64,000 nucleotides of DNA from Millionella massiliensis. Its GTDB lineage: Bacteria; Bacteroidota; Bacteroidia; Bacteroidales; Rikenellaceae. A program made the translations under genes and the position numbers. Within the stretch, counting starts at the first letter, position 1. Each line of letters opens with the position of its first letter. Below, in pieces: positions 26,888 to 34,752 of this stretch. A model generated the notes under the pieces. That model was not told the DNA's origin. It searched no databases and saw only the letters and a list, made by a program, of their open reading frames with translations. The DNA lies in assembly GCF_900104655.1 (NCBI RefSeq), contig NZ_FNWD01000002.1, forward strand, positions 2,092,246 to 2,156,245, given 5' to 3'.

Positions 26888-28927
26888 ATGAAAACCAAGA
26901 TTTTCACCATGCTGCTGGCCGCAACGTCGCTCTTGTGCGGTTGCAGCAAAGAACAGGTCGGTCCTGACGGCGGCGACGGCCAAGGCCTGCCCATCACCTT
27001 CACGCTCGCCACACCCGGCAGCGATGGGGTCATTTATCCCAAAACCAAAGCCACGCACGATGCGCCCGAATATGCCATCAAGCAGATGAGCCTGCTGGTG
27101 TATGACGCAACGGATGAGGCCTCGCCGAAGTTCCTGCGCAAACACGACCTCACTTCGGACATTAAACTCTATGACAATGGGAACGGAACCTACAACTTCT
27201 CGCTCGAGGCTCCGATCTCGGACATGAATGCCAAACGCAAGTTTGTCTTCGTGGTCAATGACGACGCAGCAGTGGCTGCGACCGAAGTCGGTTCGACCGA
27301 ATCCGATCTGCACACGAAAACCACCGCCTCGATTGAACTGTCCGAGGGTAACACCGCCGACAAACTGGCTGAGGAAGCCAACGGCATTGCCATGTCGGGT
27401 ACGGCGACCTCGGACGGTGTGAACGACGTGATCACCATCGCCCCCGGGGTTAAATGCGAAGTAAAACTGACCCGTATCGTGGCCCGTGTCGACATCCAGA
27501 ACAACACTCCGAACATGACCATCGAGAGTGCTGTGCTCGTCGGGGCAGCCACAAAAGGCTACCTCTTCGGACAACAACCGTTGTCAGCTCCTGCTACCGA
27601 TCGGATTATCCTCGGAAGCAACGCCAATGTGGATATCACCGAAGAGCATCCCGTAGGTGGGGACTTCACGCCCAAGAGCTTCTCGAAAGTGTTTTACACC
27701 TACGAACGTCCCAATACGATTGATGATTACGCCGCCGTTCGTGTGACCTACAAGATCAATGGCGAAAACACGACGACCCTCGAAATTCCGTTTATTCGCA
27801 CCGAAGCCGGCGGCGGACAGACCCCGGTTGACATCACGCGTAACCACCTGTACACCATCGTACTCGGTAACGGGAAGCCGGTGACGACCAACGAGATTAA
27901 ATTCTCCTTCGTAGTTGAAGACTGGAACGAGGTTGAGATGCCCGAGGAGATTGGCCCGGGCGACGAACTTGATCCCGAAGCGCAGGCCGCACTCAACGCC
28001 AAACTCATGGTGAACATGTTTACGGAGTACAACGCCAAAGAGTTTAATTTGGTAGACAAAACCATTACTTCGTTCTACGACAAATTGGCTGTATCGAAGG
28101 AAGAATGCCCGAGCTCGTCGTATGTTGCTTGGACTGATCTAAAAGATAACGGTGCTTTGACTGCCGAATTTACCGGTCCTGATGGTAAGAAATACCGTCT
28201 TCCTACCGCAGGAGAAATGACACTACTGATACCTATGTGGACTGAAGAAAGTGATCGTGCAACAGTCAACAAGGAGAAAGATGGCATGTTTTGTCCATAT
28301 TGGAATGGGAATAGTACAACGAATACATATCCCTTGGTTACAGTATCAACCCCGTTTACTGAAACAGCATACTTCAAAAATGATATAAACAATTGTTCTG
28401 ACAAATCGCATCCCGGTGATCCAGAATATACTCTTTCGGGGGTCTCGCAAATGAAAGTCGGAGATGAGACAGAACAAATTACTTACCCCAAAGACGGGAC
28501 GGCTATTTACGATATCCATCCTGTTTATGGTCTTCGTTTTAAAGGTACGAATCAGTATGCTGCATATTGCTGGAAATTGTGCACTATTAATTCTGATCCT
28601 TTGCAGTGTTATCTGTCAATTAAAATTAAAGCATTGCATCCGCAGGATAGCAAAACGACCATTGACGATGTGGCACAGAAATCATTTTGGGCAGATGGAA
28701 GTTATATTGAATTTCAATTACCCTGCTCGGGCTTTTATACTCGTTCCGAAGATAACAGAAGTGAAGAAGGTATCGTTGCTACTGCTTGGGGATCAACTTT
28801 GTATGATCGTAAAAAAGATACGGATGCGTGTCGTTTAGGTGCATTTCTTAGTTATACGGATATGGCGTGTGCTCCGTTTGAATATTGCATGCCTCTTCGT
28901 TTTGTCAAAGTCGATGCGCAACAGTAG
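26888..28927 (+). CDS. Type V pilus fimbrillin with C-terminal FISUMP/Lcl-like module (fimbrillin 2)
   Basis: Second fimbrillin, 679 aa, 37 bp after the first. Signal MKTKIFTMLLAATSLLCGC gives a lipobox at Cys19. The predicted processing site is YPKTK/ATHDA (Lys54), where the other three have Arg. Pilin domains (about 55-360) share RIVARVDIQNNTPNMTIESA and HLYTIVLGNGKPVTTNEIKF with fimbrillin 1. From about residue 369 (LNAKLMVNMFTEYNAKEF) the C-terminal module carries YRLPTAGEMTLLIP, YGLRFKGTNQYAAYCW, YLSIKIKAL, SFWADGSYIEFQLP and PLRFVKVDAQQ; the WSST position is changed to WGST. Co-transcribed with its neighbours. Confidence 0.82.
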   Translation: MKTKIFTMLLAATSLLCGCSKEQVGPDGGDGQGLPITFTLATPGSDGVIYPKTKATHDAPEYAIKQMSLLVYDATDEASPKFLRKHDLTSDIKLYDNGNGTYNFSLEAPISDMNAKRKFVFVVNDDAAVAATEVGSTESDLHTKTTASIELSEGNTADKLAEEANGIAMSGTATSDGVNDVITIAPGVKCEVKLTRIVARVDIQNNTPNMTIESAVLVGAATKGYLFGQQPLSAPATDRIILGSNANVDITEEHPVGGDFTPKSFSKVFYTYERPNTIDDYAAVRVTYKINGENTTTLEIPFIRTEAGGGQTPVDITRNHLYTIVLGNGKPVTTNEIKFSFVVEDWNEVEMPEEIGPGDELDPEAQAALNAKLMVNMFTEYNAKEFNLVDKTITSFYDKLAVSKEECPSSSYVAWTDLKDNGALTAEFTGPDGKKYRLPTAGEMTLLIPMWTEESDRATVNKEKDGMFCPYWNGNSTTNTYPLVTVSTPFTETAYFKNDINNCSDKSHPGDPEYTLSGVSQMKVGDETEQITYPKDGTAIYDIHPVYGLRFKGTNQYAAYCWKLCTINSDPLQCYLSIKIKALHPQDSKTTIDDVAQKSFWADGSYIEFQLPCSGFYTRSEDNRSEEGIVATAWGSTLYDRKKDTDACRLGAFLSYTDMACAPFEYCMPLRFVKVDAQQ

Positions 28928-28964
28928 AAGACCCTCTAAAAATCAGAAATAAAAGACACAACAT

Positions 28965-31013
28965 ATGAAAACGAGAATTTTCACAATGCTGTTGGCCGGC
29001 ACGGCGCTCCTGAGCAGCTGTAGCAAGGAGATCGACGACGACCCGCAGCTCACGGACGGTAACCGGGTGGTCTTCACCCTTGGCGGCGCCGTGACCCGTG
29101 CTGCCGGCGATAACGATTCCGCTACGCCGACCGCAGCCACTGCCGAAGAAAAGAAAATCGAGAGCCTCTTGGCTGTAGTCTTCGGCGAAGATGGCAGCTA
29201 CTACAAAACTTTCGAAACCAATTACAGCGATGCCGACCAAACCGCTTCGTTCGACCTTGGCAAGAACGGCACCTACGACATTCACTTCGTGGCCAATGCC
29301 GACGAAACGTTGAAAAACGCTGTGATGACGCTGACCGACCAAGACGCCAACTCGCAGGTGACGGAAGATGACCTGCTGGCGCTGATCGCCTCGCAGGAGG
29401 TCGGCAAACAGGACGACGCAGATGCCTGGCATCCGTTCCTGATGCTTTCGACCGAAGCCGCACACGTGGTTTCGAAAGCCGGTGTCGTGACCGACGGCGG
29501 ACAGGTTATCATGCGCCGTCTGGCAGTCCGCATCGACCTGGTGAACGCTGCCGAAGGGGTGACCATCAACTCGGTGAAGTTCATCAACCGCACCAAACAG
29601 AGCCGTCTGGGTGCCTCGAACGACATGAACTTCTCGACCGAGGACGATCTTTACGAAGAGAAAACCTACGATAATATCGATCTGGTCGGAAATTTCGACA
29701 TCCCCACCGAGTACAAGGCCACCATCTACAGCTATGAAAACGTAGATGTTACGCCGGGTGGCGCTCATCTTCCTGCACTGGAGATCAAGTACACGATGGA
29801 CGGTATGAAGTTCACCCACACGGTGACTTTCATGGATTCCAAAGACGATACCGGTAAAACGCCGCTGGCACTGAAGCGCAACTACCTGTACCGTATCGTG
29901 CTGACTAAACCGTTGGATCTTGACTTCGATATCATTGTGGATGACTGGAATACGGCCGAGGCCTTCCAGGTCGACGACCTTCCGTTCGAGACGCACGATC
30001 AGCAGGAACTCAACGATGCGTTGAAGGTTAATATGTTTACGGATTATAACGTGCTTTCGCTCGACAAGAACACTAAGAAAGTCACTTTCTACTCCCAGAT
30101 GTCAACGTCGAGAGAAGAATGTCCCACAACATCGTATTTTACCTACAATTGGTTGGCAGGAACGGAAGATGGCACCTACTCCAGCAATGGAGCTAATCAA
30201 GACGTAGACTTACGCAATGAAATTCTGCGTGACGATGAGGGTAATGAGTACCGCATTCCGACGATGGGGGAAACGGCCCTATTAATTCCGGTAACTCTGC
30301 TGCTTAAGGATAGACCGTATGTCGATGAGAACGGTCAATGGTTAAAAGCTGCCGATGGTTCCGGTAACGGCATTACTCACCCCCGCTGGGATAACGGCGT
30401 AGCACATCAAGATCTTCGTATGATTGAAAAGGATCAGGATGGTAATGATTATGCCTTTACTGAAACTCTCTATTTCGGAAATGATGAGGACTATGCTCCT
30501 AATACGGGTGGAGAAAGTCTTTCCGGGCAATCGTATATTCGTCTCGGTAAATTCAGCCATACCTATGCCTGTGCCACCACGGCTACAACCTACAATTTGT
30601 ACACAGTTTATGCACTGCGTTTCAAGGGGACCAGTGAATATGCTGCCTACAAATATGAATGTTGCGAAGCCGGAGATATTCATTATCTGTCAATCAAAAT
30701 TAAAGCCCTGCCACAGGAATCTACCTTTACGATCGATGATATTACCGACAATAATTCATTCTGGAGCAGTGGTTATCTGGAATTCAAATTTCCGGCGGCC
30801 GGATTCTATCCCGCTAATACCAAACCGAATAGTGAGCCTGATGAAGACAACGCTCAATGGCGAACATTAAACAGCTATCTATGGACTTCTACTTTTTTTG
30901 ACAGTTCTCAAGTATATAACTGGGGTTTTGGCAGTGGAGATGTGACACTAGATTGGGTGCCTGTCAATAATAATAGCAGTCGCCAGCTTCGATTGGTAAA
31001 GGTATCCGAATAG
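28965..31013 (+). CDS. Type V pilus fimbrillin with C-terminal FISUMP/Lcl-like module (fimbrillin 3)
   Basis: Third fimbrillin, 682 aa. The signal MKTRIFTMLLAGTALLSSC nearly copies that of fimbrillin 2 (lipobox Cys19). The processing site is AVTR/AAGDN (Arg45). Its pilin domains are of a second type shared with fimbrillin 4: KIESLLAVVFGEDGSYYKTF, RRLAVRIDLVNAAEGVTINS, KRNYLYRIVLTKPLD. The C-terminal module begins at about residue 349 (LNDALKVNMFTDYNVLSL) with YRIPTMGETALLIP, YALRFKGTSEYAAYKY, YLSIKIKAL, SFWSSGYLEFKFPAAGFY and YLWTSTFF, ending in QLRLVKVSE. Confidence 0.82.
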   Translation: MKTRIFTMLLAGTALLSSCSKEIDDDPQLTDGNRVVFTLGGAVTRAAGDNDSATPTAATAEEKKIESLLAVVFGEDGSYYKTFETNYSDADQTASFDLGKNGTYDIHFVANADETLKNAVMTLTDQDANSQVTEDDLLALIASQEVGKQDDADAWHPFLMLSTEAAHVVSKAGVVTDGGQVIMRRLAVRIDLVNAAEGVTINSVKFINRTKQSRLGASNDMNFSTEDDLYEEKTYDNIDLVGNFDIPTEYKATIYSYENVDVTPGGAHLPALEIKYTMDGMKFTHTVTFMDSKDDTGKTPLALKRNYLYRIVLTKPLDLDFDIIVDDWNTAEAFQVDDLPFETHDQQELNDALKVNMFTDYNVLSLDKNTKKVTFYSQMSTSREECPTTSYFTYNWLAGTEDGTYSSNGANQDVDLRNEILRDDEGNEYRIPTMGETALLIPVTLLLKDRPYVDENGQWLKAADGSGNGITHPRWDNGVAHQDLRMIEKDQDGNDYAFTETLYFGNDEDYAPNTGGESLSGQSYIRLGKFSHTYACATTATTYNLYTVYALRFKGTSEYAAYKYECCEAGDIHYLSIKIKALPQESTFTIDDITDNNSFWSSGYLEFKFPAAGFYPANTKPNSEPDEDNAQWRTLNSYLWTSTFFDSSQVYNWGFGSGDVTLDWVPVNNNSSRQLRLVKVSE

Positions 31014-31052
31014 AATGTCGGATACTCAATTCAAAACAAAACATAGACAATC

Positions 31053-33803
31053 ATGAAATTTCGAATCATATCAACCCTCGCGCTGCTGGGCACGCTCGTA
31101 CTGGGCAGTTGCTCGCGCGAGACATTGCCGACCCCCAATCCTACGGGGGAAGGTAACCGTGTGGTATTCACACTGGCCGGGATTACCCCCGAAACAAAAG
31201 GTGCCGTGACCCGTGCCACCGGTGATAACGACCAAACGACCACTACGGCTGCTACCGATGCAGAAAAGAAAGTCACCTCGCTGCTGGCTGTAGTCTATGA
31301 GAAACAGGCATCAGAAGAGATGGGGCTTTATAAGGTCTTTGACGTGACGGTAACCGATGGTGGTTGCTCGTTCGACATCGCCAAAGACGGCAGCTATGAC
31401 ATGTACCTCGTGGCCAATGCCGACGAAGACCTCACCGCTGCTATTGAAGCCCTTGGGGCTACCACGCCGGTAAGCCAACTCGAAGAACTGATCGTCAGCC
31501 AGGCTCCCGATGCCGATAATGCTTTCATCATGACCACTCCCGAAGCGGTCAAAGTGATCTCGTACAGCGGCGAAGAGGCCAACTGCGGTGAAATCTCGCT
31601 GCGCCGTCTGTCGGTGCGTATCGACATCCTGAACAAGGCCGAAGGACTTACCATCAACAAAGTCATCTTTAAAAATCGGGCCGTCAAGAGCCAACTCTTC
31701 GTCCCGAATGCCATGATCGGCGAAGCCGGCACGCTCGAAACCAAAGAGTATGCCGACGTCAACCTGGTCGGAAACTTCAACGTTCCAGCCGAATACACGT
31801 CGAAAATCTACAGCTACGAAAACCTCAGCAAGAAAGGCGAAGCCTCGGTTCCGACGCTCGACATTGAATATACCTATGACGGCGAGACTTACACCCACAC
31901 GATCGAGTTTCTCGATGCGAACGATCCGGAGGGTCTCACGCCGCTGGCGCTGAAACGCAACTACCTCTATCGCATCACGGTAGGTCGCAAGGTGAAACCC
32001 GAATTCAATCTGGAGGTGCTGGACTGGACCAACGAAGAGTCGTTCAATGTTGACGACGTACCCTTCCAGGCCGAGATGAATGCCAAACTGGCCGTTAACA
32101 ACTTTGCTTCAGCAAACGTAGCTTCGTTGGATGAGGCCCAGAACAAAGTAAGTTTTGTAACGAGCGATCCGAACAACACGTCGGCCTATCTGGCATGGAG
32201 CGACAAGTGGGCTACGGCCGTCTACTACAATGAAACGGACAAGACTTACTACCGTGTTCCGACTAAGGACGAAATGTATCTGCTTTTTCCCGATGAAGCT
32301 ACTCCAGCTCGTTTGGATCAGGAAATGGACGGAAGTGAAGAAATTACCGAAATTCTTCCTGAGAAATTATTCGGCAGTACGGAGGTGAACGGCGGCACAG
32401 GTAAGTCGTGGTTTAAAAATGTCGCAGCAGAAGGTGGCTCCAGTAATCCTGCATATCCGATAGTTTACGCCATCCGTTTCAAGGGTACGGCGCAATGTGC
32501 AGCCTATCGATATGAGGTAAAGAATAGTGACGATCCTGATAATGGCGAATTGGAAATTCGCATCAAAGCTCTGCAGCCGAATACATTGCTGACTATTGGT
32601 GAAGTGGCCCATGAAGCATATTGGAATAGCACGGATCAACTAATTTATCATGTTGCAGCTACAGGATACAAGAAGAGTGATATGGTGGTTGAACAAGGTA
32701 CTCATTCATTCTATTGGACTTCTACAGAGGCCAATGAAATGAATAGCTATGATGGAGGTCACTATCCTGTGTCCATTCATACAACAACAACCGATAAAAC
32801 TAATGCAGGTCCCCTTCGTTTAGTGAAAGCGTCGGCAGAAGAGATTCAGCCCGTTTTGAATGCTGCTCTTAAGGTCAATATGTTCACCTCGCATAATGCT
32901 AAGGTGTTCGATTTGTCTGGGCATACTATCTCTGAATTCTATACTGGTGATCCTGTGGTATCCGCTGATGCTTGTCCCACTTCGTCTTATGTTACCTGGG
33001 AAGCGTTGCGCGATAATGGGGCGCTGACTGCTACTTTTACGGGACCAGATGCCAAATCATATCGTTTGCCGACCCAAGGGGAATTAGACCTGTTGTTGCC
33101 GAAGTATAGTGAAGATCGTGCACCTGTCAACAAAGAAAATGATGGTGTGTATTATCCGTATTGGAATGATAATTCATTGACGAATGCGAACTCGTTTGTT
33201 ACGGTGTCAACTCCATTTCAGGAAACGATCTACCTGAAAAATGATGCAATGACTAATCTTCCGGATGAGTCCCAACCTGAAAACCCCGAATACACGCTTA
33301 CGGGGATTTCGCAACTGAAAGTTGGAGAAGGGGAACCTGAGCAAGTGAATTATCCCAGTGATCCCGGGACTGATACTTATAATATCTATCCGGTTTATGG
33401 CCTTCGTTTTAAGGGAACAGACCAGTATGCAGCTTATCGTTGGGAGACGTGTATGATTGCTGGAAATCCCCAGGAACGGTATCTTTCTATTAAAATTAAG
33501 GCCTTAAAGAAAGACGATCGGACTACCACTATAGACGATGTAGCGCAAGAGTCATTTTGGGCGGAAGGAAGTTATATTGAATTTAAGTTCCCGGCGTCTG
33601 GCTTTTATAGTGAAGGTACGCAACCGGACGGTTCAGGTAGCAACATAACGTATCGTGGAGTCGGAGGATATTGCTGGTCTTCTACTATATGGCCCTCAAA
33701 CTTAAGTGCGCGTACCTTTAATTTCTTTTTGAGTGGAGCTAATGAGGGTAACTATGGTATTACCTGCCATATTCCGTTGCGTTTTGTGCGCGTAGAGGAA
33801 TAA
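31053..33803 (+). CDS. Type V pilus fimbrillin with two tandem C-terminal modules (fimbrillin 4)
   Basis: Largest fimbrillin, 916 aa. Signal MKFRIISTLALLGTLVLGSC gives a lipobox at Cys20; the processing site is AVTR/ATGDN (Arg54). Pilin domains (about 55-335) are of the fimbrillin 3 type. Two C-terminal modules follow. The first (about 340-600) has YRVPTKDEMYLLFP, YAIRFKGTAQCAAYRYE, FYWTSTEA and PLRLVKAS. The second (about 602-916) starts at LNAALKVNMFTSHNAKVF and has YRLPTQGELDLLLP, YGLRFKGTDQYAAYRWE, YLSIKIKAL, SFWAEGSYIEFKFPASGFY, YCWSSTIW and PLRFVRVEE. The second copy is closer to the module of fimbrillins 1 and 2 than to the copy beside it. As last subunit gene before the terminator it is a good tip-adhesin candidate. 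Confidence 0.82.
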   Translation: MKFRIISTLALLGTLVLGSCSRETLPTPNPTGEGNRVVFTLAGITPETKGAVTRATGDNDQTTTTAATDAEKKVTSLLAVVYEKQASEEMGLYKVFDVTVTDGGCSFDIAKDGSYDMYLVANADEDLTAAIEALGATTPVSQLEELIVSQAPDADNAFIMTTPEAVKVISYSGEEANCGEISLRRLSVRIDILNKAEGLTINKVIFKNRAVKSQLFVPNAMIGEAGTLETKEYADVNLVGNFNVPAEYTSKIYSYENLSKKGEASVPTLDIEYTYDGETYTHTIEFLDANDPEGLTPLALKRNYLYRITVGRKVKPEFNLEVLDWTNEESFNVDDVPFQAEMNAKLAVNNFASANVASLDEAQNKVSFVTSDPNNTSAYLAWSDKWATAVYYNETDKTYYRVPTKDEMYLLFPDEATPARLDQEMDGSEEITEILPEKLFGSTEVNGGTGKSWFKNVAAEGGSSNPAYPIVYAIRFKGTAQCAAYRYEVKNSDDPDNGELEIRIKALQPNTLLTIGEVAHEAYWNSTDQLIYHVAATGYKKSDMVVEQGTHSFYWTSTEANEMNSYDGGHYPVSIHTTTTDKTNAGPLRLVKASAEEIQPVLNAALKVNMFTSHNAKVFDLSGHTISEFYTGDPVVSADACPTSSYVTWEALRDNGALTATFTGPDAKSYRLPTQGELDLLLPKYSEDRAPVNKENDGVYYPYWNDNSLTNANSFVTVSTPFQETIYLKNDAMTNLPDESQPENPEYTLTGISQLKVGEGEPEQVNYPSDPGTDTYNIYPVYGLRFKGTDQYAAYRWETCMIAGNPQERYLSIKIKALKKDDRTTTIDDVAQESFWAEGSYIEFKFPASGFYSEGTQPDGSGSNITYRGVGGYCWSSTIWPSNLSARTFNFFLSGANEGNYGITCHIPLRFVRVEE

Positions 33804-33833
33804 TAGAACCGTAGTTATAATAGCTGCCTCAAT

Positions 33834-33884
33834 TTTAGCAAAGAGTCCCGAGGGTTACTGTGGCCCTCGGGACTCTTCTGCTAA
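33834..33884 (+). terminator. Terminator of the pilus operon
   Basis: Perfect 14-bp stem: AAGAGTCCCGAGGG (33841-33854) with CCCTCGGGACTCTT (33864-33877), extended outward by TTTAGCA/TGCTAAA around a single-base bulge. It starts 31 bp after the stop of fimbrillin 4. No long T run follows on the plus strand, but the stem is very strong. Confidence 0.75.
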
Positions 33885-34176
33885 ATCCACATAAATATCG
33901 GTAAGTACGTATCCGTATGGCGTGGGCGAGTTAAAGTAATAGAATATAATGCTCTGCAAAAAAGTGCCAAGTTGTTGTTTGCTGAGCATGTAGTAAACGG
34001 TTGAATTCCGATAACTTAAAAGTGTACGGGGGTATGTTTTATCTTGGTCTATGGGTATGGTCCGCTTGTGGGATTTGATTGATCTCTTGGGAAAACAGGT
34101 GAGAGAAGGTAGGTGCGAAATTCAGAGTATGCTGTTGTTATTACCTTCGTGCAATAGGCGAGATTCCATAAAAGAG
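33885..34176. other. Gene-free spacer between pilus terminator and tRNA-Cys terminator
   Basis: About 290 bp in which I see no gene, repeat or clear promoter. Confidence 0.4.
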
Positions 34177-34221
34177 AAAGAGTTTTTAATAGGTTGGAAT
34201 TCAACATACTAAAAACTCTTT
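34177..34221 (-). terminator. Hairpin terminator downstream of tRNA-Cys
   Basis: AAAGAGTTTTTA (34177-34188) and TAAAAACTCTTT (34210-34221) are a perfect 12-bp inverted repeat. The loop contains a further GTTGGAATTCAAC palindrome. On the minus strand it begins 7 bp after the tRNA 3' end, as expected for its terminator. Confidence 0.65.
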
Positions 34222-34227
34222 TACGTG

Positions 34228-34298
34228 AGGTCGGTAGCAGATTCGAACTGCTGTACGAGGTTTTGCAGACCTCTGCCTAACCACTCGGCCAACCGACC
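34228..34298 (-). tRNA. tRNA-Cys (GCA)
   Basis: On the minus strand a full cloverleaf is seen. The 7-bp acceptor is GGTCGGT/ACCGACC with discriminator T, as usual for tRNA-Cys. The D arm is GCCGAGTGGTTAGGC. The anticodon stem is GAGGT/ACCTC around loop CTGCAAA, giving anticodon GCA. The T stem is AGCAG/CTGCT around TTCGAAT. The genomic 3' end lacks CCA. It stands alone between the pilus operon and the S9 peptidase gene. Confidence 0.93.
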
Positions 34299-34665
34299 GT
34301 TGTCAAGTGTGGTGCAAAGATAAGCCTTTTTCCCGAAATCACAATATCCCGAGGCAAAAAGCATTATTTTACTGTAAATTCATGCTTCCGTTCATAGGGT
34401 AACACCTTCGCTGTACGGGTTGATTTATGATACGAACGACCAATTCGTGGTGTATGTGTGGGGGCCACAACGTGTGTGCTGTGTAGTGAGCAGAACGGGG
34501 AGGGGTACATTCTTTTCTACTAGGATCCTAATCTAACGTGAATAGTTGCAGGCGTCACCCATTGCGTAGCGTACGAGCTTTTGCGGCCTGAAACAGGTTC
34601 GGAAGTGCCTCTTTTATACGCTGATTATATTTACAGTGGTCTGTGATACGTCGGGAGACCTTGTA
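34299..34665. other. Gene-free spacer between tRNA-Cys and the peptidase terminator
   Basis: About 370 bp without a credible gene. The tRNA-Cys promoter must lie just beyond 34298 (minus strand); no clear consensus element was found. No repeats seen. Confidence 0.35.
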
Positions 34666-34703
34666 ACAAAAAATCCCCTTCCTGCAGCGCAGGAAGGGGA
34701 TTT
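34666..34703 (-). terminator. Rho-independent terminator of the S9 peptidase gene
   Basis: AAATCCCCTTCCTG (34671-34684) pairs perfectly with CAGGAAGGGGATTT (34690-34703) around a 5-base loop. On the minus strand the stem runs into a T run (TTTTTTG), placed 50 bp after the stop at 34753. Confidence 0.85.
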
Positions 34704-34752
34704 GGAAGAAGATATTACTTATATCGGCGTGGCGGCCTTCGCAACGCGCAAG

